Positions 8,817-18,007 of a stretch of 64,000 nt of DNA are shown here, in pieces; the stretch's first letter is position 1, and every line of letters begins with the position of its first letter. The notes beneath the pieces were generated by a model that made no database searches, had not been told where the DNA came from, and worked only from the letters and a program-made list of their open reading frames with translations. The stretch comes from Streptomyces sp. Act143 (GTDB taxonomy: Bacteria > Actinomycetota > Actinomycetes > Streptomycetales > Streptomycetaceae), in NCBI RefSeq assembly GCF_003143935.1, contig NZ_QFRX01000001.1, forward strand, positions 2,019,587 through 2,083,586, written 5' to 3'. Position numbers and translations under genes: made by a program.

Positions 8817-8956
8817 GACGCCGCTCCTTCCTGGGCTGCGGGCGAGCTGCGGGTGTTCTCTCAGCGTGCCACAGGGGGGCCGCGCAGGCCCTGGTCAGAA
8901 GGGGCCCGCCGACGTCCGGCACCGATTTCTCTTCGCCCGTGTCCACCGGGTTCGTC

Positions 8957-8971
8957 TACGGTCGTCGTATG
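8957..8971 (+). promoter_or_regulatory. -10 element of a leaderless transcript
   Basis: TACGGT (8957-8962) matches the actinobacterial TANNNT -10 pattern and is 6 nt before ATG 8969. No Shine-Dalgarno sequence is present, so transcription probably starts at the A of the ATG. Confidence 0.5.
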
Positions 8972-9772
8972 ACCACCACCCTTGCCGCCGAACAGGGCGT
9001 CGGCCCCCTCCTGCGGGCCTGGCGGGAGCAGCGCCGGGTCAGTCAGCTGGAGCTGGCGCTGCGGGCCGACTCCTCCGCGCGGCACATCAGTTTCATCGAG
9101 ACGGGGCGTTCGCGGCCGAGCGAGGAGATGGTGCTGCGGCTGGCGGAGCATCTGGACGTCCCGGTCCGGGAGCGCAACGCGCTGCTGCTGGCGGCCGGTT
9201 ACGCCCCGCACTACCCGGAGACTCCGCTGGCCGCCCCCGCGCTCGGCGCCCTGCGCGACGGCATCGAGCGGCTCATCCACGGCTACGAGCCGTACCCGGC
9301 GCTGGTGGTGGACGCGACGTACCACGTGGTCGCGGCCAACCGCGGCATCATGATGCTGCTCGACGGCGTGCCGGAGACCCTGCTCGAACCCCCGCTGAAC
9401 GCGATGCGGTTGACGCTGCACCCGGAGGGCCTGGCGCCCCGCATCCGCAACCTGCGGGCGTGGCGCGGCCATCTCCTGGAGCAGATGGAGCGGCAGATCG
9501 CCCTGCGCCGCTCGGAGCCGCTGCGGGCGCTGTACGAGGAGGTCGCGGCATACCCGCTCGCGCACGACGGCGACGACGAGGAGCCGGAGGAGGAGGCGGC
9601 GTACTTCGCGCTGCCGCTGCGGATCGAGCACGAGGGCCGGGTGCTGTCGTTCATCTCGTCCATCTCCACCTTCAACACCCCCATGGACGTGACCGTCGCC
9701 GAGCTGGCCATCGAGACGTTCCTCCCGGCCGACCCGGCGACGGCCAAGTACCTTCAGGGGTTCGTGTCCTGA
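8969..9772 (+). CDS. XRE-family regulator with MmyB-like ligand-binding domain
   Basis: A 267-aa regulator. The N-terminal helix-turn-helix spans ~7-70 (LLRAWREQRRVSQLELALRADSSARHISFIETGRSRPSEEMVLRLAEHLDV), and a PAS-like MmyB domain follows (~95-265; PYPALVVDATYHVVAANRG, EPLRALYEEV, STFNTPMDVTVAELAIETFLPAD). MmyB domains are thought to bind fatty-acid-like or other small ligands. ATG 8969 is chosen over the upstream in-frame GTG because a -10 hexamer lies between them. It converges on the membrane protein gene at 9754 with a 19-bp overlap, so antisense interference between the two is possible. Confidence 0.9.
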   Translation: MTTTLAAEQGVGPLLRAWREQRRVSQLELALRADSSARHISFIETGRSRPSEEMVLRLAEHLDVPVRERNALLLAAGYAPHYPETPLAAPALGALRDGIERLIHGYEPYPALVVDATYHVVAANRGIMMLLDGVPETLLEPPLNAMRLTLHPEGLAPRIRNLRAWRGHLLEQMERQIALRRSEPLRALYEEVAAYPLAHDGDDEEPEEEAAYFALPLRIEHEGRVLSFISSISTFNTPMDVTVAELAIETFLPADPATAKYLQGFVS

Positions 9773-10179
9773 CGTGCCCTCAGCGCGATGTGCTGGAGCA
9801 CGGCGAAGCCGGCGACGGTGAGGGCCTGGAGGACGGTCCACACGGCACCCGCCGTGGTCGGCGACAGCCACAGCGCGAGCGCGGCACAACTCAGCGCGGC
9901 CCAGGCGAGGTTGGCCTCGACGACGGCACGGACCGGCAGCGTCGCCGGGCGCGGCCGGGAGGCCAGTCCTCCGACTGCGGCCGCGTAGACCACCAGGAAC
10001 GCGCCGAGGGCGAGCAGCAGCGTGGAGCCGACACCGAGCAGGCGCCCCAGCGGTCCGGAGGCGGCGAGGTAGGCGAGGCCGTTCGCGCCGGTCACCACCG
10101 CGTCCAGGGCGAGGAAGCGGCGCAGCGCGGTGTGCGGGTCGGCGGTCCGGGCGAGGACGGACAGCTGGGTCGCGGACAT
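9754..10179 (-). CDS. Four-helix integral membrane protein of unknown function
   Basis: A 141-aa protein with four hydrophobic segments: ~25-43, LGVGSTLLLALGAFLVVYAAAVGGL, EANLAWAALSCAALALWL and AVWTVLQALTVAGFAVLQHIALRA. A short soluble N-terminus (MSATQLSVLARTADPHTALRRFLALD) precedes them. I recognise no catalytic motif. Such proteins are often found beside MmyB-type regulators in Streptomyces, which suggests a regulatory link, but this is inference. Its start faces the divergent XRE gene across 227 bases that carry a long hairpin and a short palindrome. Confidence 0.8.
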   Translation of the reverse strand: MSATQLSVLARTADPHTALRRFLALDAVVTGANGLAYLAASGPLGRLLGVGSTLLLALGAFLVVYAAAVGGLASRPRPATLPVRAVVEANLAWAALSCAALALWLSPTTAGAVWTVLQALTVAGFAVLQHIALRARQDTNP

Positions 10180-10212
10180 GATGAATCACCCTTCACCGAG
10201 GTCTGGTTGGTC

Positions 10213-10248
10213 CCGGGTCCCGGGCGGAGTGCGCCGCCCGGGACCCGG
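10213..10248. other. Perfect 15-bp stem-loop in a divergent intergenic region
   Basis: Arms 10213-10227 and 10234-10248 pair perfectly around a 6-nt loop. It has the form of a terminator, but both flanking genes point away from it. It may be part of the 5' leader of the 10179 gene, block read-through, or act as an operator. Confidence 0.6.
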
Positions 10249-10283
10249 TGCCACCACGATCCCGCCGACCGGCGGCCGGGTCG

Positions 10284-10300
10284 ATTACGTTCGAGGTAAT
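10284..10300. promoter_or_regulatory. Small palindrome near the XRE promoter
   Basis: ATTAC (10284-10288) and GTAAT (10296-10300) are inverted around 7 bases, in a locally AT-rich spot 107 bases before the GTG at 10407. It is a possible operator for one of the two flanking XRE regulators. Confidence 0.3.
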
Positions 10301-10406
10301 GCCCCGCGCGGCCCACGTGGCGAGCGCCTCACCACCGATCACGTGAGACTGTCAGCGGAACATGACACACTGCCTCGGATACTTCGGCGCGTAGGGGAGG
10401 CGTGGC

Positions 10407-11270
10407 GTGAGTGAGCGGCGGCCTGCGCCCACCGTGGGTCAGGTGGTGCTGGGCAAGCGGCTTCAGGAGCTCCGGGAGGCGGCCGGGCTCAAACGCGAGG
10501 AGGCCGCGAAGGTCCTGCGCGTGGCCCCGGCGACCGTGCGGCGCATGGAGATGGCCGAGGTCGCCCTGAAGATCCCTTATGTGCAGATGCTGCTGTCGAC
10601 GTACGGCGTCTCCGAGGAGGAGGCGGACGCGTTCGTCGCGCTGGCCGAGGAGGCGAACCAGCCGGGCTGGTGGCAGCGGTTCCACGACGTGCTGCCGGAC
10701 TGGTTCAGCCTGTACGTGAGCCTGGAGGGCGCGGCCCGCATCATCCGCTCCTACGAGCCGCACTTCGTGCCCGGTCTGCTCCAGACCGAGGCGTACGCGC
10801 GTGCCGTCATGGAGGCGGGGACGATCGCGCAGGCCGGCCCGGACACCGTCGAGCGGCATGTGTCCCTGCGGATGGCCCGCCAGCAGCTCCTGGAGCGCCC
10901 GGACCCGCCCCACCTGTGGGTGATCATGGACGAGACGGTGCTGGCCCGGCCGGTCGGCCAGGGCGGCGCGGTGATGCGGGAGCAGCTGGACAAGCTCCTG
11001 GAGTTCGCCGAGCGCGACCGGATCACGTTGCAGATCGCCGAGTTCGCCGCGGGCCCGCACCCGGGGACGTACGCACCGTTCTCGCTGTTCCGCTTCGCCG
11101 AGCCCGAGCTGCCCGACATGGCGTTCACGGAGTATCTGACCGGCGCCCTGTACCTGGACTCCCGCACCGAGGTCTCCCTGCACCTGGAGGTCCTGGACCA
11201 CATGACGGCGCGGGCCGCGTCGGCCGAGCGCACCAAGAAGATCCTGCGGGAGCGCCGCGCGACCTACTGA
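10407..11270 (+). CDS. XRE regulator with DUF5753 domain
   Basis: A 287-aa regulator. The helix-turn-helix lies at ~15-75 (LGKRLQELREAAGLKREEAAKVLRVAPATVRRMEMAEV) and DUF5753 at ~105-280, recognisable by RIIRSYEPHFVPGLLQTEAYARAVM, LWVIMDETVLARPVGQGGAVMREQLDKLLEFAE and YLTGALYLD. This type controls development and antibiotic genes in Streptomyces (WhiJ-like loci). The GTG start is set by GGGGAGG 7 nt upstream. These regulators are normally paired with a small DUF397 protein; none is present, and an SAM methyltransferase gene follows 40 bases downstream instead. Confidence 0.92.
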   Translation: MSERRPAPTVGQVVLGKRLQELREAAGLKREEAAKVLRVAPATVRRMEMAEVALKIPYVQMLLSTYGVSEEEADAFVALAEEANQPGWWQRFHDVLPDWFSLYVSLEGAARIIRSYEPHFVPGLLQTEAYARAVMEAGTIAQAGPDTVERHVSLRMARQQLLERPDPPHLWVIMDETVLARPVGQGGAVMREQLDKLLEFAERDRITLQIAEFAAGPHPGTYAPFSLFRFAEPELPDMAFTEYLTGALYLDSRTEVSLHLEVLDHMTARAASAERTKKILRERRATY

Positions 11271-11310
11271 ACGTACCGAGGACGACAGAGGACCGAGGAG
11301 AAGACACCGC

Positions 11311-12126
11311 ATGACCGGAGCCGACGCCGCGCCCACCATCCTCGACACCACCCGGCCGCATCCGGCCCGGGTGTACGACTGGTGGCTGGGCGGCAAGGAC
11401 AACTACCCGGTGGACGAGGAGCTGGCGCGCAGAATCCTGGCCACGGACGGCACGGTGGTGCGCGGGGCGCGCGCCAACCGCCGGTTCATGCACCGGGCCG
11501 TGCGGACGGCCGCCGAGGCGGGCATCCGCCAGTTCCTCGACATCGGCACCGGCATCCCCACCGAGCCCAACCTCCACCAGGTGGCCCAGGAGATCGCCCC
11601 GGACGCACAGGTCGTGTACGTCGACAACGACCCGATCGTCCTGCGGCACGCCCAGGCCCTGCTGCACAGCACCGCCGAGGGCGCCACGGCCTACGTGCAC
11701 GCCGACGTCCGCGACCCCGACACCATCCTGCGGTCGGCCGCGGAGACCCTGGACTTCTCGCGGCCCGTCGCGCTGTCGCTGGTGGCGCTCACCCACTACC
11801 TGGACGTGGACCCGGCCGGCGACGACGCCTACGGCCTGCTCGGGCGGTACGTCGCCGAGCTCGCCCCCGGCAGCTTCGTGATCCTCTCCCAGGTCACCCC
11901 CGATCTGAGCCCGGAGGCGATCGGCCGGGCCGCGGAGCACTTCCGGGCCAGCGGTACGCCGTTCCATCCCCGTTCGCTGCCCGAGTTCTCGCGCTTCTTC
12001 GACGGTCTGGAGCTGCTGGGCCCCGGCGTGATCCCGGTGACCGGCTGGCGGCCGGACCCCGTCGACGTCGAGGCCCAGGCCGAGGGCATCGTCCCGGTGT
12101 ACGCGGGGGTCGCCCGCAAGCTCTGA
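11311..12126 (+). CDS. DUF574 S-adenosyl methyltransferase family protein
   Basis: A 271-aa protein of the actinobacterial DUF574 (pfam04672) family. It shows the family signature RPHPARVYDWWLGGKDNYPVDEE near the N-terminus, a SAM-binding motif FLDIGTGIPTEPNLHQVA, VVYVDNDPIVLRHAQALL at strand 2, and ALSLVALTHYLDV. The substrate is unknown; Streptomyces encodes many paralogues, often beside DUF5753 regulators. ATG 11311 follows GAGGAGAAG. It is probably co-transcribed with the regulator upstream. Confidence 0.9.
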   Translation: MTGADAAPTILDTTRPHPARVYDWWLGGKDNYPVDEELARRILATDGTVVRGARANRRFMHRAVRTAAEAGIRQFLDIGTGIPTEPNLHQVAQEIAPDAQVVYVDNDPIVLRHAQALLHSTAEGATAYVHADVRDPDTILRSAAETLDFSRPVALSLVALTHYLDVDPAGDDAYGLLGRYVAELAPGSFVILSQVTPDLSPEAIGRAAEHFRASGTPFHPRSLPEFSRFFDGLELLGPGVIPVTGWRPDPVDVEAQAEGIVPVYAGVARKL

Positions 12127-12228
12127 CCCGCGTGAGGACCTGGCCGAGCACCCGTACGGGTGCCGTGAACAGGTGCGTTCCCGCCCTCGCCCCTAGCTTC
12201 GGAAGCACGGGCCAGCAAGGGAGCGCAT

Positions 12229-15200
12229 GTGACCGACACCCAGACCCCGCCCACCGAGCCGGGTGCGGCGCTGCTGAAGGCCGGGCGGTACTTCCGGCCG
12301 GGCGCGCCCGCACCCGACCTGCACAGCATCGAGCTGACCGGCGGGCGTGAGGCGGACGCCTTCTACCGGGACCGCTGGAGCCACGACAAGGTCGTGAACT
12401 CCACGCACGGGGTGAACTGCACGGGTTCGTGCCGGTGGAAGGTGTACGTCAAGGACGGCATCATCACCTGGGAGACCCAGCAGACGGACTACCCGAGCGT
12501 CGGTCCGGACCGCCCCGAGTACGAGCCGCGCGGCTGCCCCCGGGGCGCCGCGTTCTCCTGGTACACCTACTCGCCGACCCGGGTGCGCTACCCGTACGTC
12601 CGCGGCGCCCTGCTGGAGATGTACCGCGAGGCCAAGGCCCGCCTGGGCGACCCGGTCGTGGCCTGGGCGGACATCCAGAACGACCCCGAGCGCCGCCGCC
12701 GCTACCAGCAGGCCCGCGGCAAGGGCGGCCTGGTGCGGGCGACCTGGGACGAGGCGGTGGAGATCGTCGCCGCCGCGCACGTCCACACCATCAAGACCTA
12801 CGGCCCCGACCGCATCGCCGGCTTCTCCCCGATCCCGGCGATGTCGATGGCCTCGCACGCGGCGGGCGCCCGCTTCCACTCCCTCATCGGCGCCCCGATG
12901 CTGTCGTTCTACGACTGGTACGCCGACCTCCCGGTGGCCTCCCCGCAGGTCTTCGGCGACCAGACCGACGTCCCGGAGTCCGGCGACTGGTGGGACGCCG
13001 CCTATCTGATGATGTGGGGTTCGAACGTCCCGGTGACGCGCACGCCCGACGCGCACTGGATGGCGGAGGCCCGCTACCGGGGGCAGAAGGTCGTGGTGGT
13101 CGCCCCGGACTACGCGGACAACGCCAAGTTCGCCGACGAGTGGCTGCACCCGCACCCCGGCACGGACGGCGCGCTGGCCCTGGCGATGGGCCACGTCATC
13201 CTGAAGGAGTTCTTCGTCGACCGCGAGACGCCGTTCTTCGCGGACTACGTACGGAAGTTCACCGACCTGCCGTTCCTGGTCACACTCACCGAGAAGGACG
13301 GCGGGTACGTCCCGGCGAAGTTCCTGCGCGCCACCGATCTCGGCCAGGACGGCGAGGGCGCCGAGTGGAAGACGGTGGTGCTGGACGCGGCGAGCGGGCG
13401 CGCGGTCGTCCCCAACGGTTCCCTGGGCTTCCGCTGGACCGAGTCCGGCAAGGGGCGCTGGAACCTCGAACTCGGCGCGGTCGAACCGACGTTGACGCTG
13501 CACGGGCAGAGCATCGCAAGCGGCGTGGAGGTCCTGCTCCCCCGCTTCGACACCGAGGGCGGTGAGCACGGCCAGGGCCGCGGCGACGTCGTCCGCCGGG
13601 GTGTGCCGGCGACCCGCCTGGGCGGTCCCGACGGTCCGCTGGTGACCACCGTGTTCGACCTGCTGCTGGCGCAGTACGGCGTCCGGCGCCCCGGCCTGCC
13701 GGGCAGCTGGCCCGCCTCCTACGAGGACGCCGAGGCGCCCGGCACCCCGGCCTGGCAGGAGGTGCACACCTCCGTCCCGGCCGCCAAGTGCGTCAAGATC
13801 GCCCGGGAGTTCGCGCGGACCGCGGAACGTTCCAAGGGCCGCTGCATGATCCTGATGGGCGCGGGCACCAACCACTGGTTCCACTCCGAGACGATCTACC
13901 GGGCCTTCCTGGCCCTGCTCCAACTCACCGGCTGCCAGGGCCGCAACGGCGGCGGCTGGGCGCACTACGTCGGCCAGGAGAAGTGCCGCCCGGTCACCGG
14001 CTGGGCCACCCTCGCCGCGGCCTCCGACTGGTCACGGCCACCGCGGCAGATGATCGGCACCGCGTACTGGTTCCTCAACACCGACCAGTGGCGCTACGAC
14101 CACTTCACCGCCGACGTGCTGTCCTCGCCGCTCGGCGAGGGCCGGTTCAAGGGCATGACGGGCGCCGACTGCCTGGCCCTGTCGGCGCGTTCGGGCTGGA
14201 TGCCGTCCTACCCGACCTTCGACCGCAACCCCCTGGAGCTGGGCGAGGTCTTCGGCGACCCGGTGGCCAAGGCGGTGGCCGAACTCCGCGCGGGCACCCT
14301 GAACTTCGCCTGCGAGGACCCGGACGCCCCCGAGAACTGGCCGCGGGTGCTGACGCTGTGGCGGGCCAACCTGCTCGGCTCGTCGGCGAAGGGCGCCGAG
14401 TACTTCACCCGCCACCTGCTGGGCACGCACTCGTCACTGAACGCCGAGGAAGCGGCGGAGGGCGAGCGCCCACGTGACGTGACATGGCGGGACCGGGCCC
14501 CCGAGGGCAAGCTCGACCTGCTGCTGTCGCTGGACTTCCGGCAGACCTCGTCGACGCTGCTGTCGGACGTGGTCCTGCCGGCGGCGACCTGGTACGAGAA
14601 GCACGACCTGTCGTCCACCGACATGCACCCCTACGTGCACTCCTTCACCCCGGCCGTGGACCCGCCCTGGCAGGCCCGCACCGACTTCGACACCTTCAAG
14701 GCGCTGGCCGACCGGCTCAGCGAGCTGGCCGTCGTGCACCTGGGCACCCGCAAGGACCTGGTGGCGTCGCCGTTGCAGCACGACACCCCGGGCGAGACCG
14801 CCCAGCCGGGCGGGGTGGTCCTGGACTGGAAGCGCGGCGAGTGCGACCCGGTCCCCGGCAGGACCATGCCGAACCTGACCGTCGTGGAACGCGACTACAC
14901 CGCGATCGGCGCCAAGTTCCGGGCCCTCGGGCCCCTGGTCGAGCAACTCGGCCTGCCCTGCAAGGGCATCGCGCTCAGGCCGGACGAAGAGGTGCGTCAC
15001 CTGGGCGAGTTGAACGGCACCGGGCACGAGGGCCGCCCCTCGATCGACACCGCCGTGAAGGCCGCGAACACCATCCTCGCCCTGTCCGGCACCACCAACG
15101 GACGACTCGCCACCCAGGGCTTCCACACCCTGGAGGCCCGGACCGGCCAGGAGATGGCCCACCTGGCCGCCGAGCACGAGGGCAAGCGGGTCACCTACGC

Positions 15201-15912
15201 CGACACCCAGGCGGCCCCGGTGCCGGTGATCACGTCCCCCGAGTGGTCGGGCAGCGAGTCCGGCGGCCGCCGATACACGGCGTTCACCCTGAACACCGAG
15301 CACCTCAAGCCCTGGCACACCCTCACCGGCCGCCAGCACTTCTTCCTCGACCACGACTGGATCCACGAGCTCGGCGAGGCGCTCCCGGTCTACCGGCCCC
15401 CGCTGGACATGAACAAGCTGTTCGGCGAGCCGCAGCTCGGGCCGGACGGGCAGCGGGAGGTGACGGTCCGTTACCTCACGCCGCACAACAAGTGGTCCAT
15501 CCACTCCGAGTACCAGGACAACCTCTTCATGCTGGCCCTCTCCCGCGGCGGCCAGTCCATCTGGATGTCCCCGCAGGACGCCGACGCCATCGGCGTGCGG
15601 GACGACGACTGGATCGAGGCGGTCAACCGCAACGGCGTGGTCGTGGCGCGGGCCGTGGTCTCGCACCGGATGCCGGCCGGCACGGTCTACATGCACCACG
15701 CGCAGGAGCGCACGGTCAACGTCCCGAAGGCGGAGGCCACCGGCATGCGCGGCGGCATCCACAACTCGCTGACCCGGCTGATCCTCAAGCCGTCCCATCT
15801 CATCGGCGGCTACGCCCAGTTGAGCTGGGCGTTCAACTACCTGGGCCCGACGGGCAACCAGCGCGACGAGGTGACGGTCATCCGCCGCCGCAGCCAGGAG
15901 GTGCAGTACTGA
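12229..15912 (+). CDS. narG: Respiratory nitrate reductase alpha subunit (Mo-bisMGD)
   Basis: The 1227-aa catalytic subunit of membrane-bound nitrate reductase, reducing nitrate to nitrite on the inner face of the membrane. The FS0 4Fe-4S ligands are His60, Cys64, Cys68 and Cys103 (THGVNCTGSCRW ... PRGCPRG), matching E. coli H49/C53/C57/C92 by a constant offset. The molybdenum ligand is Asp247 in GDQTDVPESGDWW. The length is close to E. coli NarG (1247). GTG 12229 is preceded by AAGGGAG; the ATG two bases earlier is out of frame. A -10-like TAGCTT lies at 12194-12199. The stop overlaps narH by one base. Its position suggests the S. coelicolor Nar2 locus. Confidence 0.97.
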   Translation: MTDTQTPPTEPGAALLKAGRYFRPGAPAPDLHSIELTGGREADAFYRDRWSHDKVVNSTHGVNCTGSCRWKVYVKDGIITWETQQTDYPSVGPDRPEYEPRGCPRGAAFSWYTYSPTRVRYPYVRGALLEMYREAKARLGDPVVAWADIQNDPERRRRYQQARGKGGLVRATWDEAVEIVAAAHVHTIKTYGPDRIAGFSPIPAMSMASHAAGARFHSLIGAPMLSFYDWYADLPVASPQVFGDQTDVPESGDWWDAAYLMMWGSNVPVTRTPDAHWMAEARYRGQKVVVVAPDYADNAKFADEWLHPHPGTDGALALAMGHVILKEFFVDRETPFFADYVRKFTDLPFLVTLTEKDGGYVPAKFLRATDLGQDGEGAEWKTVVLDAASGRAVVPNGSLGFRWTESGKGRWNLELGAVEPTLTLHGQSIASGVEVLLPRFDTEGGEHGQGRGDVVRRGVPATRLGGPDGPLVTTVFDLLLAQYGVRRPGLPGSWPASYEDAEAPGTPAWQEVHTSVPAAKCVKIAREFARTAERSKGRCMILMGAGTNHWFHSETIYRAFLALLQLTGCQGRNGGGWAHYVGQEKCRPVTGWATLAAASDWSRPPRQMIGTAYWFLNTDQWRYDHFTADVLSSPLGEGRFKGMTGADCLALSARSGWMPSYPTFDRNPLELGEVFGDPVAKAVAELRAGTLNFACEDPDAPENWPRVLTLWRANLLGSSAKGAEYFTRHLLGTHSSLNAEEAAEGERPRDVTWRDRAPEGKLDLLLSLDFRQTSSTLLSDVVLPAATWYEKHDLSSTDMHPYVHSFTPAVDPPWQARTDFDTFKALADRLSELAVVHLGTRKDLVASPLQHDTPGETAQPGGVVLDWKRGECDPVPGRTMPNLTVVERDYTAIGAKFRALGPLVEQLGLPCKGIALRPDEEVRHLGELNGTGHEGRPSIDTAVKAANTILALSGTTNGRLATQGFHTLEARTGQEMAHLAAEHEGKRVTYADTQAAPVPVITSPEWSGSESGGRRYTAFTLNTEHLKPWHTLTGRQHFFLDHDWIHELGEALPVYRPPLDMNKLFGEPQLGPDGQREVTVRYLTPHNKWSIHSEYQDNLFMLALSRGGQSIWMSPQDADAIGVRDDDWIEAVNRNGVVVARAVVSHRMPAGTVYMHHAQERTVNVPKAEATGMRGGIHNSLTRLILKPSHLIGGYAQLSWAFNYLGPTGNQRDEVTVIRRRSQEVQY

Positions 15913-17519
15913 TGCGGGTGATGGCTCAGATCGCGATGGTCATGAACCTCGACAAGTGCATCGGCTGCCACACCTGTTCGGTCACCTGCAAGCAGGCGTG
16001 GACCAACCGGCGGGGCATGGAGTACGTCTGGTTCAACAACGTCGAGACCCGCCCCGGGCAGGGCTATCCGCGCCGCTACGAGGACCAGGAGAAGTGGCGC
16101 GGCGGCTGGGAGCTGAACAAACGCGGCGCGCTGAAGCTCAAGGGGGGCGGCCGCTTCCACAAACTCCTCGGCATCTTCTCCAACCCCAAGCTCCCGGAGA
16201 TCAAGGACTACTACGAGCCCTGGACCTACGACTACAAGAACCTCACGGACGCCCCGCTCGGCGACGACTTCCCGGTCGCCCGGCCGATCTCGCAGATCGA
16301 CGGCAAGCCGATGAAGATCGAGTGGTCGTCGAACTGGGACGACAACCTCGCGGGCGCCCCGGCCTACGGCGACCTCGACCCGATGGTCGAGCGGACCCGC
16401 CAACAGGCGGCGGAGAAGGTGAAGTTCGAGTTCGAGCAGACCTTCATGTTCTATCTGCCGCGCATCTGCGAGCACTGCCTCAACCCGTCCTGCGTCGCCT
16501 CGTGCCCGTCCGGCGCGATGTACAAGCGGGCGGAGGACGGCATCGTCCTGGTCGACCAGGACCACTGCCGGGGCTGGCGGATGTGCGTGACCGGATGCCC
16601 GTACAAGAAGGTCTACTTCAACCACCGCACCGGCAAGGCCGAGAAGTGCACGCTGTGCTACCCGCGCGTCGAGGTGGGCCTGCCGACGGTGTGCTCGGAG
16701 ACGTGCGTGGGCCGCCTGCGCTACCTCGGAGTGATCCTCTACGACGCCGACAAGGTGACGGCCGCGGCGTCCACCCCCGACGAGAAGGGCCTGTACGAGG
16801 CCCAGTTGGGCGTCTTCCTCGACCCGGACGATCCCGCGGTGCAGCGGGCCGCCGAGGAGGCGGGGATCTCGTACGACTGGATGGAGGCGGCCCGCCGCTC
16901 CCCCGTGCGCGCGCTCATCAGCAAGTACAAGGTGGCCCTCCCCCTGCATCCCGAGTACCGCACCATGCCCATGGTCTGGTACATCCCGCCGCTGTCGCCG
17001 GTGGTGGACGCGCTGACCGAGACCGGGCACGACGGCGAGGACGCCGGGAACCTCTTCGGCGCCATCGACACGCTCCGCATCCCGCTGGAGTACCTCGCGG
17101 AGGTCTTCACCGCGGGCGACACCGCGCCCGTGCGGGCGTCCCTGGAGAAGCTCGCCGCGATGCGGGCCCACATGCGGGCGATCAACCTCGGTGAGGAACC
17201 GGACCCGTCCGTCACCGACGCGGTCGGGATGAAGCCGGGCGAGATCGAGGAGATGTACCGGCTGCTGGCGATCGCCAAGTACGACGACCGTTACGTGATC
17301 CCCACCGCCGCCGTGGGCGACGCCCGCCGCCTGGAGGAGTCGGCGCTGCCGGAGGGCTGCAGCCTGGAGTACGAGGGCGGTCCGGGCATGGGCGGCGACG
17401 GTCCGTTCGGCCAGGACTCCGGGCAGCGCAAACTGCTGCCGGTGGTGTCCGTGGAGAACTTCCACGGCCTGCGCCGCCGTCAGACGTCCGACGACCCCGC
17501 CGACGCCGAGGAGGTCTGA
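15912..17519 (+). CDS. narH: Respiratory nitrate reductase beta subunit (Fe-S)
   Basis: A 535-aa electron-transfer subunit that carries electrons from the NarI haems to NarG. The first cluster motif is C16-I-G-C19-H-T-C22-S-V-T-C26, with identical positions to E. coli NarH. Further Cys groups are CEHCLNPSCVASCPSG, CRGWRMCVTGCPY and CTLCYPR. In CRGWRMC a Trp replaces one Cys, the NarH-type mark of the 3Fe-4S cluster. ATG 15912 shares its A with the narG TGA (TGATG), so translation is coupled. An apparently longer frame running back into narG is out of frame with it and is not real. Confidence 0.97.
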   Translation: MRVMAQIAMVMNLDKCIGCHTCSVTCKQAWTNRRGMEYVWFNNVETRPGQGYPRRYEDQEKWRGGWELNKRGALKLKGGGRFHKLLGIFSNPKLPEIKDYYEPWTYDYKNLTDAPLGDDFPVARPISQIDGKPMKIEWSSNWDDNLAGAPAYGDLDPMVERTRQQAAEKVKFEFEQTFMFYLPRICEHCLNPSCVASCPSGAMYKRAEDGIVLVDQDHCRGWRMCVTGCPYKKVYFNHRTGKAEKCTLCYPRVEVGLPTVCSETCVGRLRYLGVILYDADKVTAAASTPDEKGLYEAQLGVFLDPDDPAVQRAAEEAGISYDWMEAARRSPVRALISKYKVALPLHPEYRTMPMVWYIPPLSPVVDALTETGHDGEDAGNLFGAIDTLRIPLEYLAEVFTAGDTAPVRASLEKLAAMRAHMRAINLGEEPDPSVTDAVGMKPGEIEEMYRLLAIAKYDDRYVIPTAAVGDARRLEESALPEGCSLEYEGGPGMGGDGPFGQDSGQRKLLPVVSVENFHGLRRRQTSDDPADAEEV

Positions 17520-18007
17520 TGCCGTCGTACGCCGTGCTGTACCAGGCAGCAGCGCTCTGTCTGACCTATCCCGACGACGACTTCCACGCCCGGCTGCCGC
17601 TGCTGCGGGAAGCCGCCCCGCAGCTACGGGAGTTCACCGACCACGCGGCGGTGACCCCGCCGCAGGAACTGGCCGCGCACTACGTCCAGGTCTTCGACTT
17701 CAAGAACCGGCACAGCCTGTATCTGAGCTGGTGGCAGGACGGGGACACCCGGCGGCGCGGGATGTCGCTGGTCCGCTTCAAGGACGTCTACCGGGCCGCG
17801 GGTCTCGAGTTCACCGGCGAGGAGCTGCCCGACTTCCTGCCCGCGGTCCTGGAGTTCACGGCCCGCACCGGCAACACCGAGCTGCTCACCGGACACCGGG
17901 ACGGTCTGGAACAGTTGCGCTCCCGGCTCACCTCCTTCGGAACCCCGTACGCGTCCGTCCTGGACGCCGTATGCGCCACACTGCCGACCTGCACCGGGGT
18001 GCGCTGA
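17519..18007 (+). CDS. narJ: Nitrate reductase assembly chaperone (delta subunit)
   Basis: A 162-aa TorD/NarJ-family chaperone that binds apo-NarGH and helps insert the Mo cofactor and FS0 before membrane attachment; it is not part of the final enzyme. Family features are YQAAALCLTYPDDDFHARLPLLREAA at the start, then ELAAHYVQVFDFKNRHSLYLSWWQDGDTRRRGMSLVRFKDVYRAAG and ELPDFLPAVLEF. It is shorter than E. coli NarJ (~236 aa), lacking the C-terminal extension, as is usual in actinomycetes. It overlaps narH and narI by one base each. Confidence 0.95.
   Translation: MPSYAVLYQAAALCLTYPDDDFHARLPLLREAAPQLREFTDHAAVTPPQELAAHYVQVFDFKNRHSLYLSWWQDGDTRRRGMSLVRFKDVYRAAGLEFTGEELPDFLPAVLEFTARTGNTELLTGHRDGLEQLRSRLTSFGTPYASVLDAVCATLPTCTGVR

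Noticed and set aside
14484..15911. Upstream extension of the narH frame inside narG
   Set aside because: It is out of frame with narG and Arg/Pro-rich; narH homologues start at ATG 15912.
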